The notes under the pieces were generated by a model. The model saw only the letters and a list, made by a program, of their open reading frames with translations. It searched no databases and was not told the origin of the DNA. A stretch of DNA of 64,000 nucleotides, from contig NZ_VIRL01000023.1 of the NCBI RefSeq assembly GCF_006874465.1, positions 1 to 64,000 of the forward strand. The letters are read 5' to 3'. A program made the position numbers and the translations under genes. This document shows, one piece after another, positions 1-8,100 of the stretch. Within the stretch, counting starts at the first letter, position 1. Every line of letters starts with the position of its first letter. The DNA comes from Microbispora bryophytorum. GTDB taxonomy: Bacteria > Actinomycetota > Actinomycetes > Streptosporangiales > Streptosporangiaceae.

Positions 1-1
1 G

Positions 2-112
2 GCGGGTGTGGCGCTGGGGCGTGGCCCGCAGGCGTATCTGCGGGAGGGGGATGTGGTGGAGCTGGAGATCGAGGGTCTGGGCCGTCAGCGGCAGCGGGTG
101 GGCCAGGCGTGA
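2..112 (+). CDS. Fumarylacetoacetate hydrolase family protein, 3' end only
   Basis: The first reading frame entering the window encodes about 36 residues and ends at a TGA at 110-112. The peptide (GVALGRGP..., then LREGDVVELEIEGLG) matches the usual last strands of FAH-family hydrolases, where a phrase of the type 'L-GDVVE-EIEGLG' precedes a short basic tail. These enzymes hydrolyse or decarboxylate beta-diketo acids in aromatic or sugar acid catabolism, using a metal bound in the part lying outside the window. The 5' end is missing, so start, length and catalytic residues cannot be checked. A long terminator hairpin follows at 196-254. Confidence 0.6.
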   Translation, partial: AGVALGRGPQAYLREGDVVELEIEGLGRQRQRVGQA

Positions 113-154
113 GCGAGGCGGGTGTGAGCGAGGCGGGCGTGAGCGAGCGCGTGT
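111..154. repeat. Three tandem 15-bp repeats just after the first gene
   Basis: The unit GAGCGAGGCGGGTGT starts at 111, 126 and 141, the last copy degenerate. The array begins inside the stop codon of the FAH-family gene. It is non-coding and probably arose by slippage. Confidence 0.7.
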
Positions 155-195
155 GAGTAGGCCGGCCGGGTCGCCTTCGGCCCGGCCGCCCGCCG

Positions 196-254
196 TACGG
201 CATGAGCACCCGCCCGGCGGGCCGCAGGGCGGGCGGGCGGGTGCTGATGCCGTA
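196..254 (+). terminator. Long terminator hairpin after the FAH-family gene
   Basis: Arms 196-216 and 234-254 are 21 bases each and pair with a single mismatch around a 17-base loop. There is no T-run, as is common in actinobacterial terminators. It isolates the upstream operon from the riboswitch-controlled gene. Confidence 0.75.
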
Positions 255-343
255 GGGCGCGGTGTGGCGCATGTCACCACCGACCGCCCGCGGCCGTGAG
301 GACCTGCGGAAGCACGGAACGGCGGCGGCCACAATGATGCCGT

Positions 344-384
344 TTGCTGTGGTTTCCGCCGTGTCTTACTTGTTATCTATTAAA
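344..384 (+). promoter_or_regulatory. AT-rich island, likely promoter of the riboswitch transcript
   Basis: This is the only AT-rich stretch between the first gene and the riboswitch. It contains TTGCTG-like and TATCTATTAAA-like elements about 50-80 bases before the aptamer. The exact -35 and -10 boxes are uncertain. The rest of 255-343 shows nothing recognisable. Confidence 0.35.
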
Positions 385-429
385 CTTCCCGTGTGTCTCG
401 CCGGTGAGCGGTCCTCAACCCGAGGACGA

Positions 430-568
430 CCGGCGACCGCCGAATCCCGGAAGTCATCGATCCCGGGAACCGGGGACCCACGTCTCCTGGGGTGAATCCG
501 GACAATCCGGTAGGGCTGCTCCTGGCCCGAACCCGTCAGCTAACCCGGTAGGCGGCCAAGGAGAGGAG
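430..568 (+). ncRNA. Cyclic di-AMP (ydaO/yuaA-type) riboswitch
   Basis: The core blocks of the ydaO aptamer occur in order: GCCGAATCCCGG near 438, a GGGAACCGGGGAC block near 464, GGGGTGAATCCGG near 489, GGTAGGG near 509, and the signature CCCGAACCCGTCAGCTAACC at 526-545, followed by CGGTAGGC and a purine-rich GGAGAGGAGAG. In actinobacteria this class typically precedes genes for cell-wall hydrolases and resuscitation factors and turns expression off when c-di-AMP is high. The gene downstream is a CHAP-domain hydrolase, which fits. The boundaries are estimated from the consensus. Confidence 0.9.
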
Positions 569-736
569 AGCGCGTGGAGTGTCGGCTCCACCTGCCCACC
601 CGGTCCGCGTCGCATCGCCGGACCACTTGCCTGCCCTGGAACGTCTCCAGGCTTCCGGGGTGATGGCGCGCCCGTGACGGGCTGCCGCATCTCCCGTTTC
701 TGATCCGCCCCGCCGCGGCTGTGGCCTCGGACGGCC

Positions 737-1516
737 ATGCCGTCATGCCGCCACGCCCCGCGGGCCGGTTCGTCATGTCTCGAAGCGCGCCATGAGGAGC
801 CTCCGATTTCCACCGATCCGATAGCTCGACAGCTGCTCGACGCCGTCCGCCCCGAACTGGGCTACCGCGAACGAGCCGGGAAACACACGAAGTTCGGCGA
901 GTGGTACGCCGACAACGTCGCCAAGGACTCCGACTTCAAGGCCGCCCCCTGGTGCGACATGTTCGTCTCCTGGGCGGCGGACCAAGCCGGGGTGCAGGGC
1001 CACGTCGGCGAGTTCGCGCTGACCACACGGCACGCCGAGTGGTTCAAGGAGCATCACGCCTGGAGCGGCAAGCCCGAGCCGGGGGCCGTGGTCTTCTTCG
1101 ACTGGTCGGGATCCAAGAAGATCCACGACATCGACCACGTCGGCATCGTCGAGAAGGTCGTCGGCGGAAAGGTCCACACGATCGAGGGCAACGTCGACGG
1201 CGTGTGGCTGAAGCGCAAGGTGCGCGACACAAGCAAGATCGTCGGATACGGCCTGCCGCGCAAGGTCAAGGTGGCGCCGAAGGCGCCGGTGACGATCCAG
1301 CCCGTGGCGGCCGTGAACGCGAGCGTCCAGGGCGCCGCGGCGTCCACCGGCGGGAACGTGACCGCCCCGCAGGGGAAGTCCCTCGACGTCGTGTGGTCGC
1401 CCGGCGACGCCGTCCTGCCGGCCGGTCTGCTGTTCGCGGTGGTCTCCACCGCCGTGACCGGGCTCCGGTCCAAGGCCGCGGCGGCGTCGTCCGGCGGGCG
1501 GCACCGCAAGAGATGA
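737..1516 (+). CDS. CHAP-domain cell-wall hydrolase
   Basis: The 259-residue protein has a CHAP (cysteine, histidine-dependent amidohydrolase/peptidase) domain over about residues 30-180. Cys73 in APWCDMFVSWA, His134 in DHVGIVEKV and Glu150/Asn152 in TIEGNVDG look like the catalytic set. Such enzymes cut peptidoglycan stem or cross-bridge peptides. A Pro/Ala-rich stretch follows, and a single hydrophobic segment lies near residues 228-247 before a basic tail. No N-terminal signal peptide is visible, so membrane attachment through the C-terminal segment is possible. The ATG at 737 is the only standard start in frame before the domain but has no clear ribosome site; a GAGGAG at 795-800 sits before codons with no normal start, so the true N-terminus is uncertain. 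The c-di-AMP riboswitch lies 170 bases upstream. Confidence 0.85.
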   Translation: MPSCRHAPRAGSSCLEARHEEPPISTDPIARQLLDAVRPELGYRERAGKHTKFGEWYADNVAKDSDFKAAPWCDMFVSWAADQAGVQGHVGEFALTTRHAEWFKEHHAWSGKPEPGAVVFFDWSGSKKIHDIDHVGIVEKVVGGKVHTIEGNVDGVWLKRKVRDTSKIVGYGLPRKVKVAPKAPVTIQPVAAVNASVQGAAASTGGNVTAPQGKSLDVVWSPGDAVLPAGLLFAVVSTAVTGLRSKAAAASSGGRHRKR

Positions 1517-1598
1517 CCGCCCACGGTGACACGCGCGGTGACTTCCCGTGCCCTCCGGAGCGGCGGGCCGTCGTGGCACGTCGCCTGCTCGGGCCGCG

Positions 1599-2225
1599 TC
1601 AACCCAGCAGGCTCTTCATCTCCGTGATCTCGGCGGACTGGCTGGAGACGATGGACGCCGCCAACCGCCGGGCCGGCTCGTAGACCCCGGTGCGCAGCTC
1701 GTCGCGCGCCATGGCGACGGCGCCCTCGTGGTGCCGGATCATCATCGTGAGGAAGGCCCGGTCGAAGGCCCGTCCGGACAGCCCCGCGAGTCGGCGCATG
1801 TCCTCGGGGGACATCATCCCGGGCATGGCGTGGTGCGCCGGCGCGTGGCTCTCCATGGGCGCCGGCTCGCCCCAGGCCGTGAGCCAGCCGCTCATCGTCC
1901 GGATCTCGGGAGCCTGCGCGGCCTCGATGCGCTGGGCGAGCCGTGCGACCCGGGCGTCCGCCGCGCGGCCCTCGGCCAGCCTCCCCATCTCCACCGCCTG
2001 ACGATGATGCGGGATCATCATCCGGGCGAACATGACGTCCTGGTCGTTGTGGTCGGCCGTCGGCGTCGTGCCGCCAGGCCCGGCGGGCACGACGGGGACG
2101 GCGGGTGCGGCGGGTGCGGCGGGCGGAGAAGGCGCCCTGGCCCAGGCGGCGGAGCCGTACGCGCCGCCCACGCCGGCCAGCAGGCCGGCCGTCAGCAGGG
2201 CCGCCGGCAGAACACGTCCCTTCAT
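1599..2225 (-). CDS. DUF305 family exported protein
   Basis: The 208-residue product has an N-terminal hydrophobic signal or anchor (residues 4-28), an Ala/Pro-rich linker, and two copies of the DUF305 metal-site pattern: DVMFARMMIPHHRQAVEM near residue 65 and FLTMMIRHHEGAVAMA near 165. The His-His and Met residues suggest binding of copper or iron, but no enzymatic role is established for the family. The start at 2225 is chosen because GGAGGTG lies 9-15 bases upstream and the signal peptide begins there; a longer frame to 2333 has no such support. It follows the secreted protein gene at 2296-2958 on the same strand after 70 bases. Confidence 0.85.
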   Translation of the reverse strand: MKGRVLPAALLTAGLLAGVGGAYGSAAWARAPSPPAAPAAPAVPVVPAGPGGTTPTADHNDQDVMFARMMIPHHRQAVEMGRLAEGRAADARVARLAQRIEAAQAPEIRTMSGWLTAWGEPAPMESHAPAHHAMPGMMSPEDMRRLAGLSGRAFDRAFLTMMIRHHEGAVAMARDELRTGVYEPARRLAASIVSSQSAEITEMKSLLG

Positions 2226-2295
2226 CGGCCAACACCTCCGTACGTCCGGGAGCGGGCCTCTCGTTTGTCGTACCCCGCGCTGAGGAACGTTCCCG

Positions 2296-2958
2296 TCAGC
2301 CGTTGAACGTGATGCGGAACCGGTAGTTGTCACCGTAGGTCGAGCCGCTGATGGTGAACGCCGCGCTTCCCGAGCTCACCCAGCCCGAGACCGTCGCCCC
2401 GGCGTTGACGGCGTAGAGGAAGGGAGACGTGCCGAGATTACGGCAGGGGACGATGGTCTTCTCGCCGTAGAAGTGGTTGAACGTGGCCCCCTCGGCGCGA
2501 TGAGTGTCGACCAGCTTGCCGGACCAGGAGGTGCCCGATCGGCTGGTGACCCAGTAGCCCAGCAGGAGCCGCGGGTCGCGTGCGTTACCGCCGAGATCGC
2601 GGGCCGACGCGGTGACGACGTGGGCGGAGCCGAGTTGGAAGGATCCGACGGCTCCGATGGTCCCCACGTAGAACTCCCAGTAGAAGGGGTTGCGCTCGAC
2701 CCGGCCCGCGGCGGACTTGCGCGGGCCGGTGACGAATCTCGCGGCCATCTTGTATCGGCTGGTGCCGATGAACCGGCGCTCACCCGAGAGGGGACCTCCG
2801 CAGTAGTCGTATGAGTCGACCACCACGGTGGCGGTGCCGCGATAGGTCCGCACGGCGGACTGCGCGCCGGCCGCCGGGCTGGACGGGATCACCGTCCAGA
2901 GCGCCGCGGTCACCGAAACGGCCGCCGCTAATCCGCATTTGCGTGCTTTTCGGTTCAT
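2296..2958 (-). CDS. Secreted protein of unknown function
   Basis: The 220-residue protein starts with a typical Sec signal peptide (MNRKARK, hydrophobic core, then AGAQSA as likely cleavage site near residue 34). The mature part is rich in Gly, Ser, Thr and aromatic residues with alternating beta-strand character. It has two Cys residues (near 53 and 178) that could form a disulfide. I recognise no family. A GGAGGGA ribosome site lies just upstream of the ATG. Possibly co-transcribed with the DUF305 gene. Confidence 0.7.
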   Translation of the reverse strand: MNRKARKCGLAAAVSVTAALWTVIPSSPAAGAQSAVRTYRGTATVVVDSYDYCGGPLSGERRFIGTSRYKMAARFVTGPRKSAAGRVERNPFYWEFYVGTIGAVGSFQLGSAHVVTASARDLGGNARDPRLLLGYWVTSRSGTSWSGKLVDTHRAEGATFNHFYGEKTIVPCRNLGTSPFLYAVNAGATVSGWVSSGSAAFTISGSTYGDNYRFRITFNG

Positions 2959-3001
2959 GAAGTAATTCCCTCCTTGTCGTACGTCGATCGAGGGCCGTTT
3001 T

Positions 3002-4445
3002 TCAGACGAAACTCGTCATATAGAGCGCCAGCGGAAGGACGGCGGCCAGTGCATAGGGAGCGAGCTGAGAATGGCGATCGCCGGCATGTCGTGTCCGTAC
3101 GATCCACGGCCAGACGACCAGCTGCACCGCGCTCCCGCCCACGAGAAGCCGGTCGAAGGCGAGCCCGTCGACGACGCTCCGGAGCACGTGGGCGATCGCG
3201 ACGCCGATGTCCTCACCGGTGAGCATGAATGCGGGCAGGGCGAGGGCCGACACCAGCGCGAGCCGGACGACGAGGGTCGCGGGCCATGCCACGGCCAGCC
3301 CCGTGAGGCCGCAGAGGCGCCCCCCGGCGCGCGCCTCCGAGCACGACGTACAAGGTGATCGGCAGCAGCCCGACGAGCACGAAGACCGGGCCCCAGGCGC
3401 GCACCAGCCAGGTGAAAGGGCTCGCGAGACCGACGACGTGGTGATCGAGCTGGCGACGGTGGGCGATCTCGTGCAGCAGTACGGCCTCGGCCGCTTCGCG
3501 GTCCGCCCGCCACAGGACGGTCAGCGGGAGGAAGACGGCGATCCGCGCCTTGTTCCAGCCCACCGGATAGACGCGCGCCGGCATGCGGGTGCTCTCGCTG
3601 AATCTGATCTCGATGGAAGGGTCCTGCCGCCGTACGAACGCGCCGATCTCCTCGATGACCGGGTTGTCGCTGACTCTCAGACCGTGGCGCCGCTCCACCC
3701 TTTGTCCGCGGAACCCCGGCAGCAGCAGGCTCGCCACCGCCCCACACAGGATCAGCACAGGGAAGAGCTGGGCGATGCTCGCGACCCCGAGCACGATGCC
3801 CGCCGTGCGGGCGACGCCCAGAGGGCTGTTCGTGATCAGGGTCCAGTAGTCCGTGGCCTGGCGGGTCCAGTCGCCGATCAACCAGGGCACTCCGACCAGA
3901 AGGTAGGCGATCAGGTAGAACCAGAGCCACGGTGGCAGCATCCAGGAACGCGGTCGCCCGCCGAGCCGGGGTTCCGGCAGCGGCTGAGCGGGGTCGGTGG
4001 CCAGAAGAGCCGCGAGCAGCGCCTGGACCTCCTCCAGGGTGTTGCCCGGTTCGAAGATCGTCTCCAGAAGGCGGTAGGTCTGTTGCTCGGCTCTCTCCCT
4101 GCTGAGGCCGTAGGCGATCAGGCGCTCCGTCAGGACGGCGATCGCCTGGTCGAGCAGGCGCCCCTGGCCGGGGTTCAGCTCGGCAGGCGCCGAGGGGCCG
4201 GCGGTGGCGGCGGTTCGCTCAAGCGAGGGGGTTGTGCCACTACGCCGCGCCTGGATGAGGGCGTACACGGCGAGCGTGTTCCCGATCAGTTTGTCGGCGA
4301 GAAAGGTGTGCAGGTGATCGGCCGCAGCGCGCAGGGCGTCGAGAATGGCCGGCAGCTCGCCGATCCCCGCCGGGCGCGAATTCCCCGGTTTCCCCGCCGT
4401 CTCCGGTGGTGAAAAGCCGGCGGCGGCGTTCCCCGCCTTCGGCAT
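3002..4445 (-). pseudogene. M56/M48-type integral membrane metallopeptidase, frameshifted
   Basis: Read from 4445, the protein has an alpha-helical cytosolic N-terminus (about 140 residues), two to three membrane segments (WMLPPWLWFYLIAYLLVG; a second near VARTAGIVLGVAS), a soluble loop, and the zinc motif VLLHEIAHRRQLDHH with following hydrophobic segments. This is the architecture of M56 (BlaR1/MecR1-like) or M48 peptidases. At a run of six C on the plus strand (3320-3325) the frame breaks. The original frame runs into Arg/Pro-rich sequence and stops at 3213. The next frame continues naturally as hydrophobic protein (LCGLTGLAVAWPATLVVRL...) to a stop at 3002. One base too many in the homopolymer explains this; it may be a real lesion or a sequencing error. 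The start at 4445 is provisional. No BlaI-type repressor adjoins it. Confidence 0.65.
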
Positions 4446-4800
4446 AGGCGGAGCCGACCTCTGCGGCGAAATCGCGCCCCCTTTGTGGTGAAAGTGGAGA
4501 CGGTGGTGCCGTGCGAGCCCCGGCCGGCCGGGAGTGATGAGCGCCGGCCGCGCGCGGCCCGGACGAGCAGGGCACGGGGCGCGGGTGGCAGAGACGCGGG
4601 TGGCAGGTGGCGCCGTCAGGGTGTCGCTCGAACGGACAGGGGTCCGCTTAGCGGTCATGATGAGGACTGATCTCGCCGACTGCAGGGTTGCGGCGGTGTG
4701 ACGCAGGGCATTCCGGACCACGCGTACGGCCGTCAGGCGGACATCGAACCGCGATCAGGGTCTAAAGTTGACTCGGCGAGTTCGAGCGGAAGAGGCGTTC
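4446..4800. other. Gap between the frameshifted peptidase and the IclR gene
   Basis: The peptidase frame stays open on the minus strand to 4721, but that extension is Arg/Pro/Ala-rich with no domain, and I do not call it coding. The gap should hold both divergent promoters. A TTGAC at 4768 lies 33 bases before the IclR start, and GGCGGACA-like sequence at 4735-4742 resembles the CGGACA elements near 11.0 kb. Nothing else is recognisable. Confidence 0.4.
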
Positions 4801-5601
4801 ATGGCACGAGGCGACACCGGACCTGACTTCATCGAGGCGCTCGCGCGCGGCCTCGATGTCATCAGGGCGTTCCAGCCGGGGCGCCCGGTCATGTCCCTGA
4901 CGGAGGTGGCGGCGGCGACCGGCCTGGCCCGGCCCACCGCGCGGCGCATCCTGCTCACGCTGCAGGAGCTGGGATACGCGCGCTCGGCGCAGGGCGGCTT
5001 CGCCCTGACCCCGCGGGTGCTCGAACTCGGCGTCTCCTACGTCCGCTCGACGGGCCTGTGGGAGGTGGCCAGGCCGCATCTGGAACGGCTGGTCGCCCAG
5101 ACGCGCGAGTCGTCGTCGATCGCCCAGCTCGACGGGTCCGACATCGTGTACGTCGCCCGCGTGGCCGTACCGAAGATCGTCGCCCTCTCGGTGCAGATCG
5201 GGACGCGGTTCCCGGCGATGCAGACGTCCCTGGGCAAGGTGCTGCTGGCCGCGCTCCCGCCGGACGAGCTGGAGCGGGTTCTGGCCGAGCCGAGCCGGTC
5301 GGGCATCGAGCCGCGCTGGCGGCCCGATCAGCGGGAGCGCGACGCCGTGCTGCGCGAGGTGCGGGCGAAGGGCTGGGCGCTGACCGACGAGCAGCTCGCG
5401 CTCGGGATACGCTCGGTGGCCGCGCCGCTGCGGGACGGCTCCGGCACCGTCATCGCGGCCGTGAACGTCAACAGCCACGCGGCCGAGACCTCGCTGGAGA
5501 AGCTGACCGAGGAGCATCTGCCGCTGCTGCTGAAGACCGCCGGCGCGATCAGCGCCGACTGGGCGCTCTACGAGTCGGTCCCGCAGGTCACGGCGTCCTA
5601 G
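4801..5601 (+). CDS. IclR family transcriptional regulator
   Basis: The 266-residue protein has the IclR layout: an N-terminal winged helix-turn-helix (residues 10-70; SLTEVAAATGLARPTARRIL is the HTH) and a C-terminal effector domain (about 85-255, with SSSIAQLDGSDIVYVAR, GKVLLAALP and GIRSVAAPL blocks). The sequence is close to the PcaR/PobR type that controls aromatic catabolism. ATG 4801 is preceded by GGAAGAGG at a normal distance. The aromatic catabolic cluster starts about 1 kb downstream, so it is a natural candidate regulator for it, an inference supported by inverted repeats at 11.0 kb. Its 3' end overlaps the convergent methyltransferase gene by 14 bases. Confidence 0.85.
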   Translation: MARGDTGPDFIEALARGLDVIRAFQPGRPVMSLTEVAAATGLARPTARRILLTLQELGYARSAQGGFALTPRVLELGVSYVRSTGLWEVARPHLERLVAQTRESSSIAQLDGSDIVYVARVAVPKIVALSVQIGTRFPAMQTSLGKVLLAALPPDELERVLAEPSRSGIEPRWRPDQRERDAVLREVRAKGWALTDEQLALGIRSVAAPLRDGSGTVIAAVNVNSHAAETSLEKLTEEHLPLLLKTAGAISADWALYESVPQVTAS

Positions 5602-6442
5602 GAATCCGCCGGTCATGACCTGGCTGCCGCGGTTCCCGGCGGCCCGCCTGACCGGGCTTACGGGCGTAGAAGTACATGACCGGTAGATCGAAGGCGTCCG
5701 GTTCGTTCAACAGCTCGGAGACCCGGGCGAGGTAGCGCGCCTCGAAGGCGGCCGTTTCCTCCGCGGAGAGCGACGCGACTTCGGTGTAGTTCGGGTTCGC
5801 CACATGGCCCCGCCACAGGTCCGCCGCGTTTCTGGGCGGGAGCGCGATCACATCCGGTACGGCCCGTTCGTAGACGAAGCCGGCCCTGGCCACCGCCGCG
5901 CGGCTGCTCTCCTCCGTGCCCACCTCAGCCATCGGATCGGTGAGGGCGAGGCCGAAGTCCGCGGCGCATTCCCGGAACACACGAGCCGCGCGGGGGAAGC
6001 CGGCCCGCATCGCGGAGAAGCAGACAAGCCCGCCCGGTTTCAGCACCCGATGCCAGGCGGCGAACGCCGTCGAGGCCGGCAGATAGAGCATCCCCGCGCA
6101 GCACAGGACCACGTCGAACGCCTCGTCGTCGAACCCGTCGAGAGCGGTGGCGTCCGCCTTCACATAGCTCACGTTGGTCAGACCGGACGCGGTGCACAGC
6201 CGGTCGGCCTCCTGCAGCATCGCGGCCGAGATGTCCACGCCGACCACCTGACCGGAGGGACCGACCGCCCGTGCCGCGGCCAGCGCCGCCAGACCCGTGC
6301 CGGTGGCGGCGTCCAGCACGCGCATCCCGGGCGTCAGGCCCGCGAGCTCCACCAGCCGCTCGGCGTAGCCGGTGTGCCAGCTCAGATGCCCGTAACCGGC
6401 GGCTCGCCGGTCGAAGTACGACTCCATCCGCCTGTGATCCAT
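5588..6442 (-). CDS. Class I SAM-dependent methyltransferase
   Basis: The 284-residue protein shows the Rossmann methyltransferase motifs: VLDAATGTGLAALAAA (motif I, about residue 40), VVGVDISAAMLQEA (post-I), DATALDGFDDEAFDVVLCCAG (motif IV) and VLKPGGLVCFSA (motif VI). It resembles UbiE/Coq5-like or small-molecule methyltransferases; the substrate is unknown. ATG 6442 is preferred because AGGATGGG lies just upstream; a frame to 6592 adds unstructured sequence. It converges on the IclR gene with a 14-base overlap. Confidence 0.8.
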   Translation of the reverse strand: MDHRRMESYFDRRAAGYGHLSWHTGYAERLVELAGLTPGMRVLDAATGTGLAALAAARAVGPSGQVVGVDISAAMLQEADRLCTASGLTNVSYVKADATALDGFDDEAFDVVLCCAGMLYLPASTAFAAWHRVLKPGGLVCFSAMRAGFPRAARVFRECAADFGLALTDPMAEVGTEESSRAAVARAGFVYERAVPDVIALPPRNAADLWRGHVANPNYTEVASLSAEETAAFEARYLARVSELLNEPDAFDLPVMYFYARKPGQAGRREPRQPGHDRRIPRTP

Positions 6443-6634
6443 ATGCCCATCCTGTCCGCCCGGCGAAAGACTGTCGCCTACGGCCGTCCTTGGGCGAACG
6501 TGCTCAACGCGCCGTCGATGATCCCGCGCAGGGCTCTCGCGGGCCGAGACCGGTGATCGCACGCTGCCAGGCCCGATCGGTGAACCCGCCACGTCTCACC
6601 GTGAACGATCACGCAACCGCACCAGCTGTGATCA

Positions 6635-7621
6635 TCAGTCGGACAGGCTCTCGTCTAGGAGGCCGCGCCGGGGGATCAGGACGATCCTGCCGGAGGCGGC
6701 GCCGGCCGCCTGACGGAGCCAGGCGGCGCCGGCGTCCTCCAGCGAAACCGTCTCGCAGGCGACGGCCAGCCGCCCGAGCGCCGCCTGCTCGGCGACGAAG
6801 ACGATCGAGGCGGCCCGCTGCTCGGCGGTCAGCTCGTTGTTGGTGTATCCCAGCAGCCGCAGCGACCTGCCGCGCAGCGTGGAGGACTCGATCGGGCAGG
6901 TCTCGTCCGCCGAGGAACCGAGGTTGACCCACCGGCCTCCCCGGCGCAGGGCACGGGCAGCGGCGGCGGCCGCCGGGCCGAAGAGCGGGTCGAGCACCAG
7001 GTCGGCGGGCCCGTCGCAGGCCTCGGCGAAGCGGGCGGCGAGCGAGGCGACGTCGCCGGTGTCGAGTGCCACCACGGCGTCCGCGCCCGCCTGCCAGGCG
7101 CGGTCGCGGGCGGCGGGGGAGCGGGCGCCCGCGACGACCCTGCGGGCGCCGGCGATGCGCGCGATCCGTACGGCGGCCTGCCCGACGACGCCGCCCGCGC
7201 CGAGCACCACCACCTGCTCGCCGGGGACGAGTTCGCCGCGCCAGGTCAGCGCCATGTGCGCGGCGACGGCCGAGAGCCCGAGCGCGGCCACCGCGACCGG
7301 GTCGGCCCCGGCGGGCAGTTCGACGAGGTCGTCCGCAGGCACCGCCGCGAACTGCGCCATGCTGCCGTCGCCCGGGGCCATTCCGGCCGAGGTCGCGAAC
7401 CACACCGGCCGCCCGTTCGCGACGCCGGCCCCCTGCACGCCCGGCACGTACGGCGTGCGCGGCCTGCCGAAGTAGGACGTGCCGGTCGCGCACAGCAGGT
7501 CGAGGGGCGTGACGGGCGCGGCGCCGACCTCGACCAGCGTCTCGGCGGGCCCGGCGACGGGCACGGGCAGGTCGGCCACCAGCGGCGGCCTGCCGGGTTC
7601 CACGATCTGCGCCGCCCGCAT
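6635..7621 (-). CDS. Zinc-independent quinone oxidoreductase-like protein (MDR superfamily)
   Basis: The 328-residue protein belongs to the medium-chain dehydrogenase/reductase superfamily. It has an N-terminal GroES-like domain (residues 1-120) with no zinc-binding Cys set, then a Rossmann domain with VVVLGAGGVVGQAAVRIAR near residue 145 for NADPH. Members reduce quinones or enoyl compounds. ATG 7621 has AAGAGGTGG upstream. It is the last gene of the minus-strand catabolic set, separated from the LigA-like gene by 119 bases, so it may reduce an unsaturated intermediate. That role is inferred from position only. Confidence 0.75.
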   Translation of the reverse strand: MRAAQIVEPGRPPLVADLPVPVAGPAETLVEVGAAPVTPLDLLCATGTSYFGRPRTPYVPGVQGAGVANGRPVWFATSAGMAPGDGSMAQFAAVPADDLVELPAGADPVAVAALGLSAVAAHMALTWRGELVPGEQVVVLGAGGVVGQAAVRIARIAGARRVVAGARSPAARDRAWQAGADAVVALDTGDVASLAARFAEACDGPADLVLDPLFGPAAAAAARALRRGGRWVNLGSSADETCPIESSTLRGRSLRLLGYTNNELTAEQRAASIVFVAEQAALGRLAVACETVSLEDAGAAWLRQAAGAASGRIVLIPRRGLLDESLSD

Positions 7622-7740
7622 GTTCCACCTCTTCTCCCGGACACCGCACATGGTCATCGGCGACGGCCGCCGGGCACGCCCCGCACGGCGTGCCCGGCGC
7701 CTCCGCCGCCCGGCCCGCCTTCGGGAGGCTGGCAGGTCGA

Positions 7741-8100
7741 TCACGTCGCGATGTCGGGGTACGGCATCGTCATGTGGGCCAGCCGCCTGGCGTAATCGGT
7801 CTGGAAGCCCATCGGCTCGTGGTCGCGCTCGAACATCGCGATGAACAGCGTGAGCGTGAGGAACGGGTGCGCGCCCAGCTCGAACAGCCGGGGGTAGTCG
7901 TGGCCGGCCAGGGCCTCGCGCTCGGCGTCCTCGAAGCGCAGCCAGGTCGACGCCTCCCCGCCGTGACAGCTCAGCAGCCGGTTGGCGTACTCGGCCTCCC
8001 ACCACTCCACCGTGCCGCGAGGGTCCTCGCGGTAGCGCTCGACCAGCTCCGGATCGCGGTCGACGGTGAACAGGAACTTGTTCAGCAGGTACTTGCTCAC
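7741..8100 (-). CDS. Extradiol ring-cleavage dioxygenase small subunit, LigA-like
   Basis: The 119-residue protein is a stand-alone LigA-type subunit: mainly helical, with the usual pattern NKFLFTVDRDPELVERY near the start and LFELGAHPFLTLTLFI near residue 75. In protocatechuate 4,5-dioxygenase (LigAB) the small alpha subunit caps the active site of the LigB subunit. The start overlaps the stop of the LigB gene (ATGA at 8097-8100), which shows translational coupling and heteromeric assembly. Confidence 0.8.
   Translation of the reverse strand: MSKYLLNKFLFTVDRDPELVERYREDPRGTVEWWEAEYANRLLSCHGGEASTWLRFEDAEREALAGHDYPRLFELGAHPFLTLTLFIAMFERDHEPMGFQTDYARRLAHMTMPYPDIAT

Noticed and set aside
4446-4721. 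N-terminal extension of the membrane peptidase frame
   Set aside because: The frame is open but encodes Arg/Pro/Ala/Thr-rich sequence without homology-like pattern, and would occupy the divergent promoter region.
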